Counted from the stretch's first letter, positions 53,715 through 61,623 are shown. The stretch: DNA of 64,000 bases from Prostheceraeus crozeri (GCA_907163375.1 CAJQUW010007881.1:166209-230208), one strand, 5' to 3'. Notes: generated from the sequence alone by a model not told the origin. Translations and numbers: made by a program.

Positions 53715-54245
53715 ATGGATTGTGAGGGTGAACCTGTACAGGAGCTCAGTGCTATTGCTATGAACAATTGGACATATCAGATTGTTAGTGTCTATCATCA
53801 ACATGCCAACTGCGATCCCAATGTTGATCAATGGGCGAGAAAACACATTCATGGACTTAATCTGAAATATTTGCAAGACTATGGCTTTTCTTGTGAGAGT
53901 GCTCTTCTTATTGACTTTAAACGATGGTTAGCTGCTTTCAATGTTATACGCATCTTTTGTAATAATCCTGGTAAGGAGAGGAAAGTATTTCCCAATCTAA
54001 TCATTGATGATATTTTGCTCCCACCTTGGGATAGTAGAGTGAATCAACATTATCATGAAGTCACGAAACGTTTTAAGGATTTGTGTGTTCCTATTTCGTC
54101 TATTCGTTGTAGTAGCTACGTTCATAACCAATGCTTCTTTCCTCCTTACCTCAACACTGCCAAAGTCCTGTATGGTTATCATTGCTCGCTGTATGATAGT
54201 TACCAGCTGTATCTATTTTATCTCTTTCAAACCATTGATTTATAA
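53715..54245 (+). CDS. DEDDh-type 3'-5' exonuclease-like protein, Polinton 2
   Basis: 176 codons from ATG. MDCEGEPVQELSAIAM at the start supplies the DxE of exonuclease motif I. ARKHIHGLNLKYLQDYGF and LLIDFKRWL occupy the motif II region. YGYHCSLYDSYQLYLF near the end gives H-x4-D of motif III. The order and length (about 180 residues) match DEDDh exonucleases. A conserved block PISSIRCSSYVHNQ lies before motif III. It would trim 3' ends of DNA or RNA; the substrate is unknown. Not seen in Polinton 1. Confidence 0.6.
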   Translation: MDCEGEPVQELSAIAMNNWTYQIVSVYHQHANCDPNVDQWARKHIHGLNLKYLQDYGFSCESALLIDFKRWLAAFNVIRIFCNNPGKERKVFPNLIIDDILLPPWDSRVNQHYHEVTKRFKDLCVPISSIRCSSYVHNQCFFPPYLNTAKVLYGYHCSLYDSYQLYLFYLFQTIDL

Positions 54246-54332
54246 TGCATGCTTGTTACCGTTATTCAATAAATGTTACTATGAGAAGAGTTGTTGTTTT
54301 CATGCAATGGATGGGTTAGATAAAGGGCGATC

Positions 54333-54743
54333 ATGTCTTTCTCAAACGACTGCGGAACATTACATTTTCATTGGCAAAGTTTAAAAGGAGCTGTTCAAGA
54401 TTATGTGATAAATTTTCATAAAGATGAGACCGACATCGAAGCAGTGGTCGATGATGCTAGCACTCTATTTCTAGAGTTAATGAATACATTCTCTGATAGC
54501 ATTATCATGGCGCGATTAGTTGCGAAAATTAAGTTTAGTCATTTTGGAAAGGAAGAGGTGGAAAGTCGCTCTTTCCATTTTGCTTCTTATTCAATGGAAG
54601 AGGTATATCACCCCCAAGAATTTTTTAAAAGACATATGATAAAAATTGCTGAACGTCTTAACGCATTTAACCATCATGGTAGCAGTCTAGTGATTGAAGC
54701 GATTTCAGATATTCACATTCAAATTTCCATAAAGAAAAATTGA
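54333..54743 (+). CDS. Polinton 2 conserved protein, unknown
   Basis: 136 codons beginning MSFSNDCGTLHFHWQSLKGA. Acidic in the middle (DETDIEAVVDDASTLFLELM), then RSFHFASYSMEEVYHPQEFF and SSLVIEAISDIHIQISIKKN. Mixed alpha/beta composition. It holds the same place, two genes before the basic GG protein, as the fossil at 23398 in Polinton 1. No motif I can name. Confidence 0.5.
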   Translation: MSFSNDCGTLHFHWQSLKGAVQDYVINFHKDETDIEAVVDDASTLFLELMNTFSDSIIMARLVAKIKFSHFGKEEVESRSFHFASYSMEEVYHPQEFFKRHMIKIAERLNAFNHHGSSLVIEAISDIHIQISIKKN

Positions 54744-54745
54744 AA

Positions 54746-55069
54746 ATGCAGTGGTACTTGATTGTAGCACAACTGGTTTTCGAGCTATGTCTGCTCACTC
54801 TCGAAGTATATTCCTTCTGTACATGCGTCTATTATTTAGAAAAGGCTAGCAAATTCATATCTTCAAAAAGACTTGCTATAGGCATCAGTAACGGTGAAAC
54901 TATGTGTTGCGATGTATGTAAGCGAAAGGATGGAAATGAAAAGCGCATCTTCAAGAGATGTAAGCATGCTTTTTGTCAACGCTGTTTGATACGTAATTGC
55001 ATTCAACTTTGCCAATGTAACCACTGTGATATTGCTCATTTCGAGTGTCACTTATGTCGCAATAGTTAG
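54746..55069 (+). CDS. Membrane-anchored RING-like protein, Polinton 2
   Basis: The 107-residue product from ATG starts with a hydrophobic segment (WYLIVAQLVFELCLLTLEVY), a likely signal anchor. The second half is cysteine-rich: CCDVCKRKDG, then RCKHAFCQRCLIRN, CQCNHC and CHLC, close to a C3HC4 RING. This would be an E3-ligase-like protein on a membrane. With the UBA-RING protein of Polinton 1 it suggests that these elements often carry ubiquitin functions. Confidence 0.6.
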   Translation: MQWYLIVAQLVFELCLLTLEVYSFCTCVYYLEKASKFISSKRLAIGISNGETMCCDVCKRKDGNEKRIFKRCKHAFCQRCLIRNCIQLCQCNHCDIAHFECHLCRNS

Positions 55070-55120
55070 TACCTATGCAAATGTGGTAAAGATAGGTTTT
55101 AGCAAAGACTAACACGGAAA

Positions 55121-55471
55121 ATGGCGAAACGTAAAAGTCAAAAGTCTTCAAAGTTTTCTTCAGCCATTCAAGCTCTCCGACGAATGAAAGCAAATCAGCG
55201 ATACAATGCTATACGACATGCTAACGATAAATTCATTTGTGAAATTATTTCTCATGTGAGGAAGTTGAGGACGAAGAAATTAGCGCCAAAACAACGAAAG
55301 TTACTTAAGCGATATGCTACGAAATCGCGTTTCATCTCCAATCCTAAAGTCGCCCTTCAAAGAAAAAGGAAAACTCTAACACAAAAGGGCGGTTTCCTTT
55401 CAGCAATACTTCCAATGATAGCTCCTGCCGTGGGCAACCTATTGGGAAATATCTTTGGCTCTAAGCGTTAA
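55121..55471 (+). CDS. Basic protein with C-terminal GG-hydrophobic segment, Polinton 2
   Basis: 116 codons: MAKRKSQKSSKFSSAIQALR, lysine/arginine-rich to residue 90, then LTQKGGFLSAILPMIAPAVG and a short end. Counterpart of 24068-24460 in Polinton 1. The GG before a hydrophobic stretch fits a maturation-protease cleavage site releasing a membrane-active peptide, as in adenovirus pVI. Inference only. It precedes the ATPase. Confidence 0.6.
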   Translation: MAKRKSQKSSKFSSAIQALRRMKANQRYNAIRHANDKFICEIISHVRKLRTKKLAPKQRKLLKRYATKSRFISNPKVALQRKRKTLTQKGGFLSAILPMIAPAVGNLLGNIFGSKR

Positions 55472-55502
55472 TTATGCAAATGTTGAGTCTCAAAGTAATA
55501 AA

Positions 55503-56120
55503 ATGGATTTCAGACTTCAATGTGATAAAGTTCTGACTGTATCAGGTCCATCTCATGCAGGTAAAACTGTTTTCACGCTGAATTTATTGGATAAAAGAAG
55601 GGAGTTGTTTAAGGAACCTATCAATCGAGTGATTTGGTGTTATGGTATTTATCAACCGTCGCTGTTTCAGGAATTGCAAAGTCGCAACTTTATTCGACAT
55701 GAAGGAATTATTCCAGTGGATAAACTTCAGTCTGATGATGTTGTTGTATTGGATGATTTATTAAAAGAAAGTAAGAATTCAAAAGATGTTACAGATATGT
55801 TCACTCGTGCAGCACATCATAAAAGGTGTTTTATCATCTATATTACACAAAATTTGTTTCCTGATGGAAAAGAAGCTCGTACACGAAACCTGAATACACA
55901 CTATTATGCTATTTTCAAGAATCCGCGAGATAAAAGTCAATTTGAAATTTTAGGGCGACAAGTTGCACCCAGAGGATCAAAAGCCTTAATTGAAATTTTT
56001 CAAGCAGCTACTGAAAAACCATACGGTTACTTATTCATTGACTTTACGCAAGAGTGTCCGGAAGAATTTAGATTTCGAAGTGATATTTTGAAAACTCCCA
56101 TGATTATCCACAAACTATGA
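55503..56120 (+). CDS. Packaging ATPase (FtsK/A32-like), Polinton 2
   Basis: 205 codons from MDFRLQCDKVLTVSG. Walker A is GPSHAGKT (near residue 15-22), Walker B is DVVVLDDLL (near residue 80), and a sensor-like IYITQNLF follows. The family block NLNTHYYAIFKNPRDKSQF and the end YGYLFIDFTQECPEEFRF match Polinton 1. The start was chosen to agree with Polinton 1; upstream in-frame codons overlap the previous gene. Its stop overlaps the next ATG (ATGA), suggesting tight packing. It drives DNA into capsids. Confidence 0.9.
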   Translation: MDFRLQCDKVLTVSGPSHAGKTVFTLNLLDKRRELFKEPINRVIWCYGIYQPSLFQELQSRNFIRHEGIIPVDKLQSDDVVVLDDLLKESKNSKDVTDMFTRAAHHKRCFIIYITQNLFPDGKEARTRNLNTHYYAIFKNPRDKSQFEILGRQVAPRGSKALIEIFQAATEKPYGYLFIDFTQECPEEFRFRSDILKTPMIIHKL

Positions 56121-56809
56121 GTTCTTATTCTCGCATGATTGTTATTCCTCAGGATGAATATGTACAATTGACTGCCATGCAGCAAGTAAAGCAACCTCTT
56201 GCAAATCAAATGTATAGGAAAAAAATAGATTATCAGCAAAATGTTCACATCAAAGATCCACATCGTGCTGTATTATTACAATCGGAAACTGTTGAGCGAT
56301 TGAAAAACTTGAAGAATAAGATGCGTGACTCTGTATCGACTGCTACACCTTTAGCATCTCGCGCACATGCCATATCTCTTTTCAATAGTATTGAACCCCA
56401 TCTCAATGTAAATGATAGAGGAGAAATCATTACAGATGAAAATAAAGTGATTGATGCTTCACGTTATGAAGACTTGATTCAGTATGCGACACGTAGAAAG
56501 CGCCGTCAGGACTATGTTCCACCTGGTTGGTCATACTTTCTTAAACTATTGAAAAAGCATAATGTGCCAAAATTTGCTTTGAATAATGAGACATTGAAAG
56601 AACTTGATTCAACAGTGGCTACTACTCCAATGCTTCAGACGATGAAAATGCCAACAAATTGGTTTAAGGCGTCACCTGCTACATCCCCTCCCACACTCAC
56701 TAAGCAAACAAGAGGAAGAACTCGACGTAGATCTACATCGCCACTAAAACTGGTAAAAGGAAAACGTAAAACAGCTCCTCCCAGGAAATACATGTTCTCA
56801 GACTATTAA
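56117..56809 (+). CDS. 'MSSYSRM' conserved protein, Polinton 2
   Basis: 230 codons: MSSYSRMIVIPQDEYVQLTA, then SIEPHLNVNDRGEIITDENK, a GWSYFLKLLKKHNVP block, and an Arg/Ser-rich tail (TRGRTRRRSTSPLKLVKGKR). Found after the ATPase in both Polintons. The tail suggests nucleic-acid or nuclear association. The middle could be a structural or scaffold part. Function unknown. Confidence 0.6.
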   Translation: MSSYSRMIVIPQDEYVQLTAMQQVKQPLANQMYRKKIDYQQNVHIKDPHRAVLLQSETVERLKNLKNKMRDSVSTATPLASRAHAISLFNSIEPHLNVNDRGEIITDENKVIDASRYEDLIQYATRRKRRQDYVPPGWSYFLKLLKKHNVPKFALNNETLKELDSTVATTPMLQTMKMPTNWFKASPATSPPTLTKQTRGRTRRRSTSPLKLVKGKRKTAPPRKYMFSDY

Positions 56810-56810
56810 T

Positions 56811-57026
56811 ATGAAGCAGATGTGTTGCTTGCCATGTAATGAGCCGCCAGAGGTGAATGTCGTTGTCACTTGCACTTGCTGCGCCAGCTATCATAATGAA
56901 ACCCCTAAGCAATGTGAACACGATCGCAAAACCGCTAAAGCTAAATGCTGCAGTTGTTGTAAATGTAGAAAGGCAAGAAAGCAAAAAGATGAGAAGGAGG
57001 AAAAAGAGTCAGTCGTCATCGACTGA
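56811..57026 (+). CDS. Small Cys-rich protein, Polinton 2
   Basis: 71 codons: MKQMCCLPCNEPPEVNVVVT, CTCCASYHN, then CCSCCKCRKARKQK and an acidic end. It has about twelve cysteines and overlaps the first codons of the integrase in another frame. It may bind metal. It could also be only an alternative frame, but its start follows the previous stop by one base, which supports a gene. Confidence 0.4.
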   Translation: MKQMCCLPCNEPPEVNVVVTCTCCASYHNETPKQCEHDRKTAKAKCCSCCKCRKARKQKDEKEEKESVVID

Positions 57027-58077
57027 ACGTTTGAAGTCAATCTATTATGATGTAAAACATCCAGCAGGATTTGCATCTATAAAGAAATTGTCAAAAGCGA
57101 GTGGTCTTCCACAATCACAAGTGAAACGATGGTTAAAGGGTCAGGCTACCTATACACTCCACAAACAAGCGAAAAAGAAGTACCGCACCCGCCATTATAT
57201 TGTTCATGACATCGATGAACAGTGGCAAGCAGATTTGTGCGATGTCGCCTCCATTTCAAAACATAACTCGGGCAATAATTTTATTTTAACCGTCATTGAT
57301 ATTTTCTCGCGTTATGCGTGGGCTCAATCTTTAAAAACTAAAGAAGGGAAAGAAGTAGCAAAAGCATTCCAAACAATTTTTCGAGAAGGTCGCATTCCAA
57401 AGAGAATTCAGAGTGATCAAGGAAAAGAGTTTGAAAATCAGCATGTGAGAAGATTATTTGAGAGGTATGACATTGAGTTGTTTAGTGTAAAGAGTGCTTA
57501 TAAAGCTGCACTCGTTGAACGTTTTAATCGCACATTAAAAAATCGCTTGTGGCGACATTTTACTGCCAACTTGACACAAAATTGGACAAAGGTTCTACAA
57601 GATACACTCCATGCCTACAATCACTCTATCCATCGTTCTATTGGACTCAGACCAGTAGATGTAAATGCTGACAATGTAGATAAAGTGCGCGAATCATTCC
57701 AACGTAAACGCACTCATGTGAAAAGTGATGTGAAAATTGGTGATAAAGTTCGCATCTCAAAAGTGAAAAGTGTTTTTGCTAAAGGGTACCTTCCGAATTG
57801 GACAGAGGAGGTATTTACAGTATCAAGGATTAATCAAAAAGACTCTCCGACCTCCTACAAGTTGAAAGATTACGATAATGAAGAAATTGAGGGTAGCTTT
57901 TACCGCGATGAGATTGAGGTAGTCACTGAAAGTGAAACATATTTGGTAGAGAAAATCATTCGATGTAAAAAACGGCAAGGTGAAGACTGGTGTCTTGTTA
58001 AATGGACTGGTTATCCTTCAAGTATGAACTCTTGGATGCGTCGTGCCGATATCTTTCATCTAAGTGATCGACAGTGA
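56989..58077 (+). CDS. Polinton integrase (RVE) with C-terminal chromodomain
   Basis: 362 codons from MRRRKKSQSSSTERLKSIYY. The order is: N-terminal HTH-like region (LSKASGLPQSQVKRWLKG); catalytic core with D in QWQADLCDV, D in IQSDQGKEF and E in AALVERFNRTLK; an SH3-like segment (IGDKVRISKVKSVFAKGYLP); and a chromodomain (VEKIIRCKKRQGEDWCLVKW, TGYPSSMNSW). The core inserts element DNA with a 6-bp stagger; the chromodomain may guide it to marked chromatin. The start was taken at the ATG that begins the family-like text. It looks whole. Confidence 0.9.
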   Translation: MRRRKKSQSSSTERLKSIYYDVKHPAGFASIKKLSKASGLPQSQVKRWLKGQATYTLHKQAKKKYRTRHYIVHDIDEQWQADLCDVASISKHNSGNNFILTVIDIFSRYAWAQSLKTKEGKEVAKAFQTIFREGRIPKRIQSDQGKEFENQHVRRLFERYDIELFSVKSAYKAALVERFNRTLKNRLWRHFTANLTQNWTKVLQDTLHAYNHSIHRSIGLRPVDVNADNVDKVRESFQRKRTHVKSDVKIGDKVRISKVKSVFAKGYLPNWTEEVFTVSRINQKDSPTSYKLKDYDNEEIEGSFYRDEIEVVTESETYLVEKIIRCKKRQGEDWCLVKWTGYPSSMNSWMRRADIFHLSDRQ

Positions 58078-58118
58078 TTCATGCAAACTTATAACTAACA
58101 ATGTTTAGGGTTTGAGCT

Positions 58119-58574
58119 ATGAATCCAACTGCCTCATTTTATTCACGACCCTCCTATGTAAGTGGTGGAGGACAAATTTACATCGGCGCTCGCCGCCAAC
58201 GTGGAGGTAGCATACTTGGTGCACTGAAATCTGTTGTAGCACCTCTCATATCCAATGTCGGTAGATCTTTAAAACGAAATGTTTTAAGTAATGCCGTTGG
58301 CTTTGCTGGTGATGTTGCTAGTGATCTTTCCAGAGGTAGAAGTTTTAAGAGCAGTTTGTTGAATCGTGGGAAGGAACGCGGTTTAAAAACATTGAAGCAG
58401 ACCTTTGCTGGTGTTACTCAAGGAAAGAAATCACCTAAACGAATGAATAAAGGAAGGAGGAAACATCGCGGAGCTGGTAAGGTGCGATCTTCAGTCAACA
58501 GGCATTCACGCAAACGTCGTAGAGGCTCTAATCATTCATCAGGCGCTAAACGACGACGCTGCTATAACTTCTAA
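58119..58574 (+). CDS. Basic virion-core-like protein, Polinton 2
   Basis: 151 codons: MNPTASFYSRPSYVSGGGQI, then ARRQRGGSILGALKSVVAPL, a neutral middle and a strongly basic C-terminus (HSRKRRRGSNHSSGAKRRRC). Same plan and position as 28433-28915 in Polinton 1. The GG-hydrophobic segment and the basic end resemble adenovirus-type internal proteins cut by the protease. Function inferred. Confidence 0.65.
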   Translation: MNPTASFYSRPSYVSGGGQIYIGARRQRGGSILGALKSVVAPLISNVGRSLKRNVLSNAVGFAGDVASDLSRGRSFKSSLLNRGKERGLKTLKQTFAGVTQGKKSPKRMNKGRRKHRGAGKVRSSVNRHSRKRRRGSNHSSGAKRRRCYNF

Positions 58575-58576
58575 TC

Positions 58577-59854
58577 ATGGAGTGTAAAACGTCCGGTTTT
58601 TGTTTGTTCGATCAACAAGCCATACAGACAGATATTCTTAGTTCAAGTATTGTAGATTATCATCCTCGAACAGCTGAGAATGCTGGCCCCATTGAATTTG
58701 TTATTCCTGGTGGTAGTGATGACTACATAGATTTGAGTTATGCGATGCTTGATTTGAGGTTTAGAATTCAGCAAGCAGATGGAACTGCTATTGACGATGC
58801 ACATAAAGTTGGACTGAACAATTTACCATTGACTACATTACTTCGTGATGTTTCTCTAACGATTGGAGAGCAGCAGGTGGAAGGTGGTCAAAGCGATTAT
58901 CCCTATAAATCATATTTCAATCATGTATCACAGTTTCATCCAGCAGCACAAAAAAGTCATATGGAAGCCATGGGATGGTACAGAGATGAAGCAGGAAAAT
59001 TTGATGTTGAAACAAACAGTGGCTTTGTAAAGCGATCTGCTATGATTAAAGATAGTAAAGTATGTCAGCTATATGGTCCGCTGAATTTAGACTTCTTTAG
59101 ACAGTCAAAGTTTTTACTCTGTAATACCAGCATGCGACTCAAGCTGACATTGAATAAGCCTGAATTTGCGCTGAATGCATTTGCTAAAGTTGACAATTTT
59201 AGAATTCATGTGGAAGATATTGCACTTTACATTCGTCGAGTAGTACCGAATCCAAGTGTCATTAGAGGACATGCTGAAGGTCTTAACCGCCAAAATGCCA
59301 TTTACCCCGTTCAGCATACAAAGCTTCTCACCTTTACAATTCCGAAAGATCAAAAGAGTTTCATGAAGGATGGCCTCTTTCCATCGGAAGCACCGAAGCT
59401 CCTCATGGTGGCAATGGTTGAAAATGACGCATTTAATGGTAATATAAAGAAGAATCCTTTCAATTTTAAACACAATCAGTTAAGTGAAATTGCTTTACGT
59501 GTAAATGGTGTGAGTCATCCTGGTCCACCCTACAAACCAGATTTTGCTGCGGATCAATTTATGCGCAGTTATGTTGATTTTATGGATGTCTTTGGCTTTT
59601 ACAATACGGATGATACCAACGGACTGACTATGAAAGAGTTTAAGAGTGGATATACTATTTATGCATTTGATTTGACTGCTGACAGCGATATTAGTGCACC
59701 CTATCGTCAAGCGAGCGTACCTCATAATATTCGTTTGGATTTGACGTTCAAAAGAACACTACCTGAGACGATCAATGTATTAATTTATGCAGTCTTCGAT
59801 TCAAATATTGAAATTACAAAGTATCGTGACGTGATTCTTCAGTATAATCGTTAA
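58577..59854 (+). CDS. Major capsid protein (F54H12.2-like, double jelly roll candidate), Polinton 2
   Basis: 425 codons. Family markers: QAIQTDILSSSIVDYHPRTA near residue 15, PIEFVIPGGSDDYIDLSYAM, VGLNNLPLTTLLRDVSLTIG, YPYKSYF, GWYRDEAGKFD, then VPNPSVIRGHAEGL in the middle and NTDDTNGLTMKEF and LIYAVFDSNIEITKYRDV at the end. This is the capsid protein of metazoan Polintons; the double-jelly-roll fold is known for the family, not visible here. It directly follows the core-like protein and its stop overlaps the protease ATG (TAATG). It looks whole. Confidence 0.85.
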   Translation: MECKTSGFCLFDQQAIQTDILSSSIVDYHPRTAENAGPIEFVIPGGSDDYIDLSYAMLDLRFRIQQADGTAIDDAHKVGLNNLPLTTLLRDVSLTIGEQQVEGGQSDYPYKSYFNHVSQFHPAAQKSHMEAMGWYRDEAGKFDVETNSGFVKRSAMIKDSKVCQLYGPLNLDFFRQSKFLLCNTSMRLKLTLNKPEFALNAFAKVDNFRIHVEDIALYIRRVVPNPSVIRGHAEGLNRQNAIYPVQHTKLLTFTIPKDQKSFMKDGLFPSEAPKLLMVAMVENDAFNGNIKKNPFNFKHNQLSEIALRVNGVSHPGPPYKPDFAADQFMRSYVDFMDVFGFYNTDDTNGLTMKEFKSGYTIYAFDLTADSDISAPYRQASVPHNIRLDLTFKRTLPETINVLIYAVFDSNIEITKYRDVILQYNR

Positions 59855-60315
59855 TGAGTTGGTTGACTGCTGACGATATTAAGACTAAAGTGCAGCGTAA
59901 TGCAGACGAAGCGACGTTGAAAGCTTTCGATAATGTCTATTCACTCGATACCTTACCACCTGCAGTAAATCACTATCCCATCTTTATTGTGCTAAACACT
60001 CATTCTCAGAATTTAGGCGGTGAGCATTGGAAAGCGATCTTTATTGGAGAAGACCGACGTGGTGAACTATTTGACTCTCTTGCTCAACCTCCAAATATAC
60101 CAACACAGCAGTGGTTGAGAAAACATACGCGTCAATATCAACGAAATGAACGCATACTACAACATCCACTTTCATCAACGTGTGGTGCTTTTGTACTGTA
60201 CTTCATCTTAAAACGTTTACATGTATCTCGATTTGCATCTATTATTCAAAACTTTTCATGTAATCCATCTTCTAATGAAAAAATGATTTGTAAGTTCTGT
60301 CATGATTTGAAATAA
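59854..60315 (+). CDS. Adenain-like cysteine protease (maturation protease), Polinton 2
   Basis: 153 codons. Catalytic pattern: H in GGEHWKAIF, D in GELFDSLAQ and C in SSTCGAFVLYFIL, in the order and spacing of adenovirus-type (C5/C48) proteases. The family processes capsid precursors, often at GG-X sites, and two neighbouring proteins carry such sites. It overlaps the capsid gene by one base and is convergent with the TBP-like gene. All three catalytic residues are in place. Confidence 0.85.
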   Translation: MSWLTADDIKTKVQRNADEATLKAFDNVYSLDTLPPAVNHYPIFIVLNTHSQNLGGEHWKAIFIGEDRRGELFDSLAQPPNIPTQQWLRKHTRQYQRNERILQHPLSSTCGAFVLYFILKRLHVSRFASIIQNFSCNPSSNEKMICKFCHDLK

Positions 60316-60341
60316 AAACATCATGTTGGAAAAATTGTTTT

Positions 60342-60887
60342 TTATTTTACAATCCGCTGGGTACGTACATACTCAATGAGATAGTCTAGGATCACATTTG
60401 CTTGCACATGAGACTTTAGTCCAGTAATGATCACTTTACTATTATGAAAGATTGCCACATGCACAGGTAACCAACAACTAATGAGAGCTGCAGGAAAAAG
60501 TTCGGGTTCATAACACAAATTGTAACTGCTGGTACGAATCTTCAAAAATGATACACTTTCACTCAATTGAGTAGAGATCACCATATTGTCCACAGTCAGA
60601 TTCGACATCACACACCTCTCCCTCTTCCATATCCGACGTAGTAGTCTCTGTAGCTCTAAGCGCATTGACTGCGCCGATGAATGAGAAAGGGCGCCCAGAA
60701 TCTGTACAGTTCCATTTGGGAAGAGTTGAAGATTCCGTGAATTGTTCATCTTCACCACTAACATTTGAGGACGGCCCGGGTAATACTTGCTGTTTGGAAG
60801 CTGTTGGTGTAATGTTGTGAGATCGATTTTGGTGTAGAGTCTGAAGCGACGGAGAATGTTGACGATGATGTAGCGATGGCGCTTCAT
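60342..60887 (-). CDS. TATA-box-binding-protein-like protein of Polinton 2
   Basis: 181 codons from MKRHRYIIVNILRRFRLYTK, exactly the size of a TBP core. First lobe: KIDLTTLHQQLPNSKYYPGR, then MLVVKMNNSRNLQLFPNGTV and QILG, matching TBP's 'klDLktiAl.arNaEYnPkRFaavImRI..P.ttaLIFssGKmVcTGA'. Second lobe: CYEPELFPAALISCWLPVHV and AIFHNSKVIITGLKS, matching 'yEPELFPgLiYRM..P.vvlLIFvSGKvVlTGAK'. Phenylalanines at the DNA-bending positions in LQLF, ELFP and AIFH are present. It follows the PC4-like genes on the same strand and overlaps one of them. A role as a TATA-recognising initiation factor is strongly suggested; partners are unknown. Confidence 0.88.
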   Translation of the reverse strand: MKRHRYIIVNILRRFRLYTKIDLTTLHQQLPNSKYYPGRPQMLVVKMNNSRNLQLFPNGTVQILGALSHSSAQSMRLELQRLLRRIWKRERCVMSNLTVDNMVISTQLSESVSFLKIRTSSYNLCYEPELFPAALISCWLPVHVAIFHNSKVIITGLKSHVQANVILDYLIEYVRTQRIVK

Positions 60888-61209
60888 GATGAAAGAATGA
60901 GTAAATTGAGCGATGCACCTTCCTTTTATACTTCTCCCAACTACCTTGATGAAATGTGAAGTTAGTATGAAGTTGGGAATGATAGAGTTGAATTCGCCGA
61001 TTGTTGACGCGCAGCCAGATGCGATTTCCAATACGTGAATGTCTTTTCATATAGAAGTATTTCAAGTCCTTCATGATATGATGTAGAGATTGAAAATGTC
61101 GATAAGATAAAGCAAACTCTCTTCTCACATTTCCAGTTGAATCTTTGAAATAGACGTTTCGATCATGATCCGTTTCAATACGTTGTAGGGAATCTAATTT
61201 CCAACTCAT
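60559..61209 (-). CDS. PC4-like protein B of Polinton 2, with long polar tail
   Basis: 216 codons: MSWKLDSLQRIETDHDRNVY, then REFALSYRHFQSLHHIMKDL, IWLRVNNRRIQLYHS and a WEKYKRKVHRSIYSFF helix. Residues 1-110 match protein A (61232) along their length and resemble PC4/Sub1 in the G-x-V strand and the following 'L...qf..L' helix. The rest is Ser/Thr/His-rich and ends acidic (MEEGEVCDVESD). The last 329 nt overlap the TBP-like gene in another frame, so either both frames are used or the tail is fortuitous. Confidence 0.5.
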   Translation of the reverse strand: MSWKLDSLQRIETDHDRNVYFKDSTGNVRREFALSYRHFQSLHHIMKDLKYFYMKRHSRIGNRIWLRVNNRRIQLYHSQLHTNFTFHQGSWEKYKRKVHRSIYSFFHHEAPSLHHRQHSPSLQTLHQNRSHNITPTASKQQVLPGPSSNVSGEDEQFTESSTLPKWNCTDSGRPFSFIGAVNALRATETTTSDMEEGEVCDVESDCGQYGDLYSIE

Positions 61210-61231
61210 GATGTGTGGTAGTCATGTCTGA

Positions 61232-61588
61232 TTAAGATTTGCATAATAGGGCGATGAACTCACGACGAATAAATGTCATGATGGAGCGATGTATGTATCT
61301 TCTATACTTCTCCCAATTGTATTTGCGAAATGAGAAACAGTTTGCGGAATGAGAATGGTAGATTTGAATTTCATTTCTGTAATGTTGAAGCCAAACTTGA
61401 TCACCCAAGGAGATGAATCTTAATGTTTCAAAATATTCCAAATCCCTCATGATATCATTGAGGTTGACAAATTGTCGCCATGTTAATGTAATACCTCGTG
61501 ATGTATGACCATGAGAATTTTTGAAATGTACGTTTCCATCACGATCAACTCTGATATATTGTAGAGAGTCCAAAATCCAAGTCTTCAT
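61232..61588 (-). CDS. PC4-like protein A of Polinton 2
   Basis: 118 codons from MKTWILDSLQYIRVDRDGNV. The segment YIRVDRDGNVHFKNS ... RGITLTWRQFVNLNDIMRDL resembles PC4 'yvsVrdfkGKvlIdiRe...GrKGIsLnpeQwsqLkeqI'. The second half (VWLQHYRNEIQIYHSH, FSFRKYNWEKYRRYIHRSIM) repeats a strand-strand-helix pattern. PC4 is a dimeric ssDNA-binding coactivator that works with TBP-based machinery, and the TBP-like gene is next door. It is divergent from the 61624 gene, with the promoter space of about 35 bp shared. No search was possible. Confidence 0.5.
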   Translation of the reverse strand: MKTWILDSLQYIRVDRDGNVHFKNSHGHTSRGITLTWRQFVNLNDIMRDLEYFETLRFISLGDQVWLQHYRNEIQIYHSHSANCFSFRKYNWEKYRRYIHRSIMTFIRREFIALLCKS

Positions 61589-61623
61589 GATGTTATGCAA
61601 AGTTGCAGATCAGCAATATAAAA

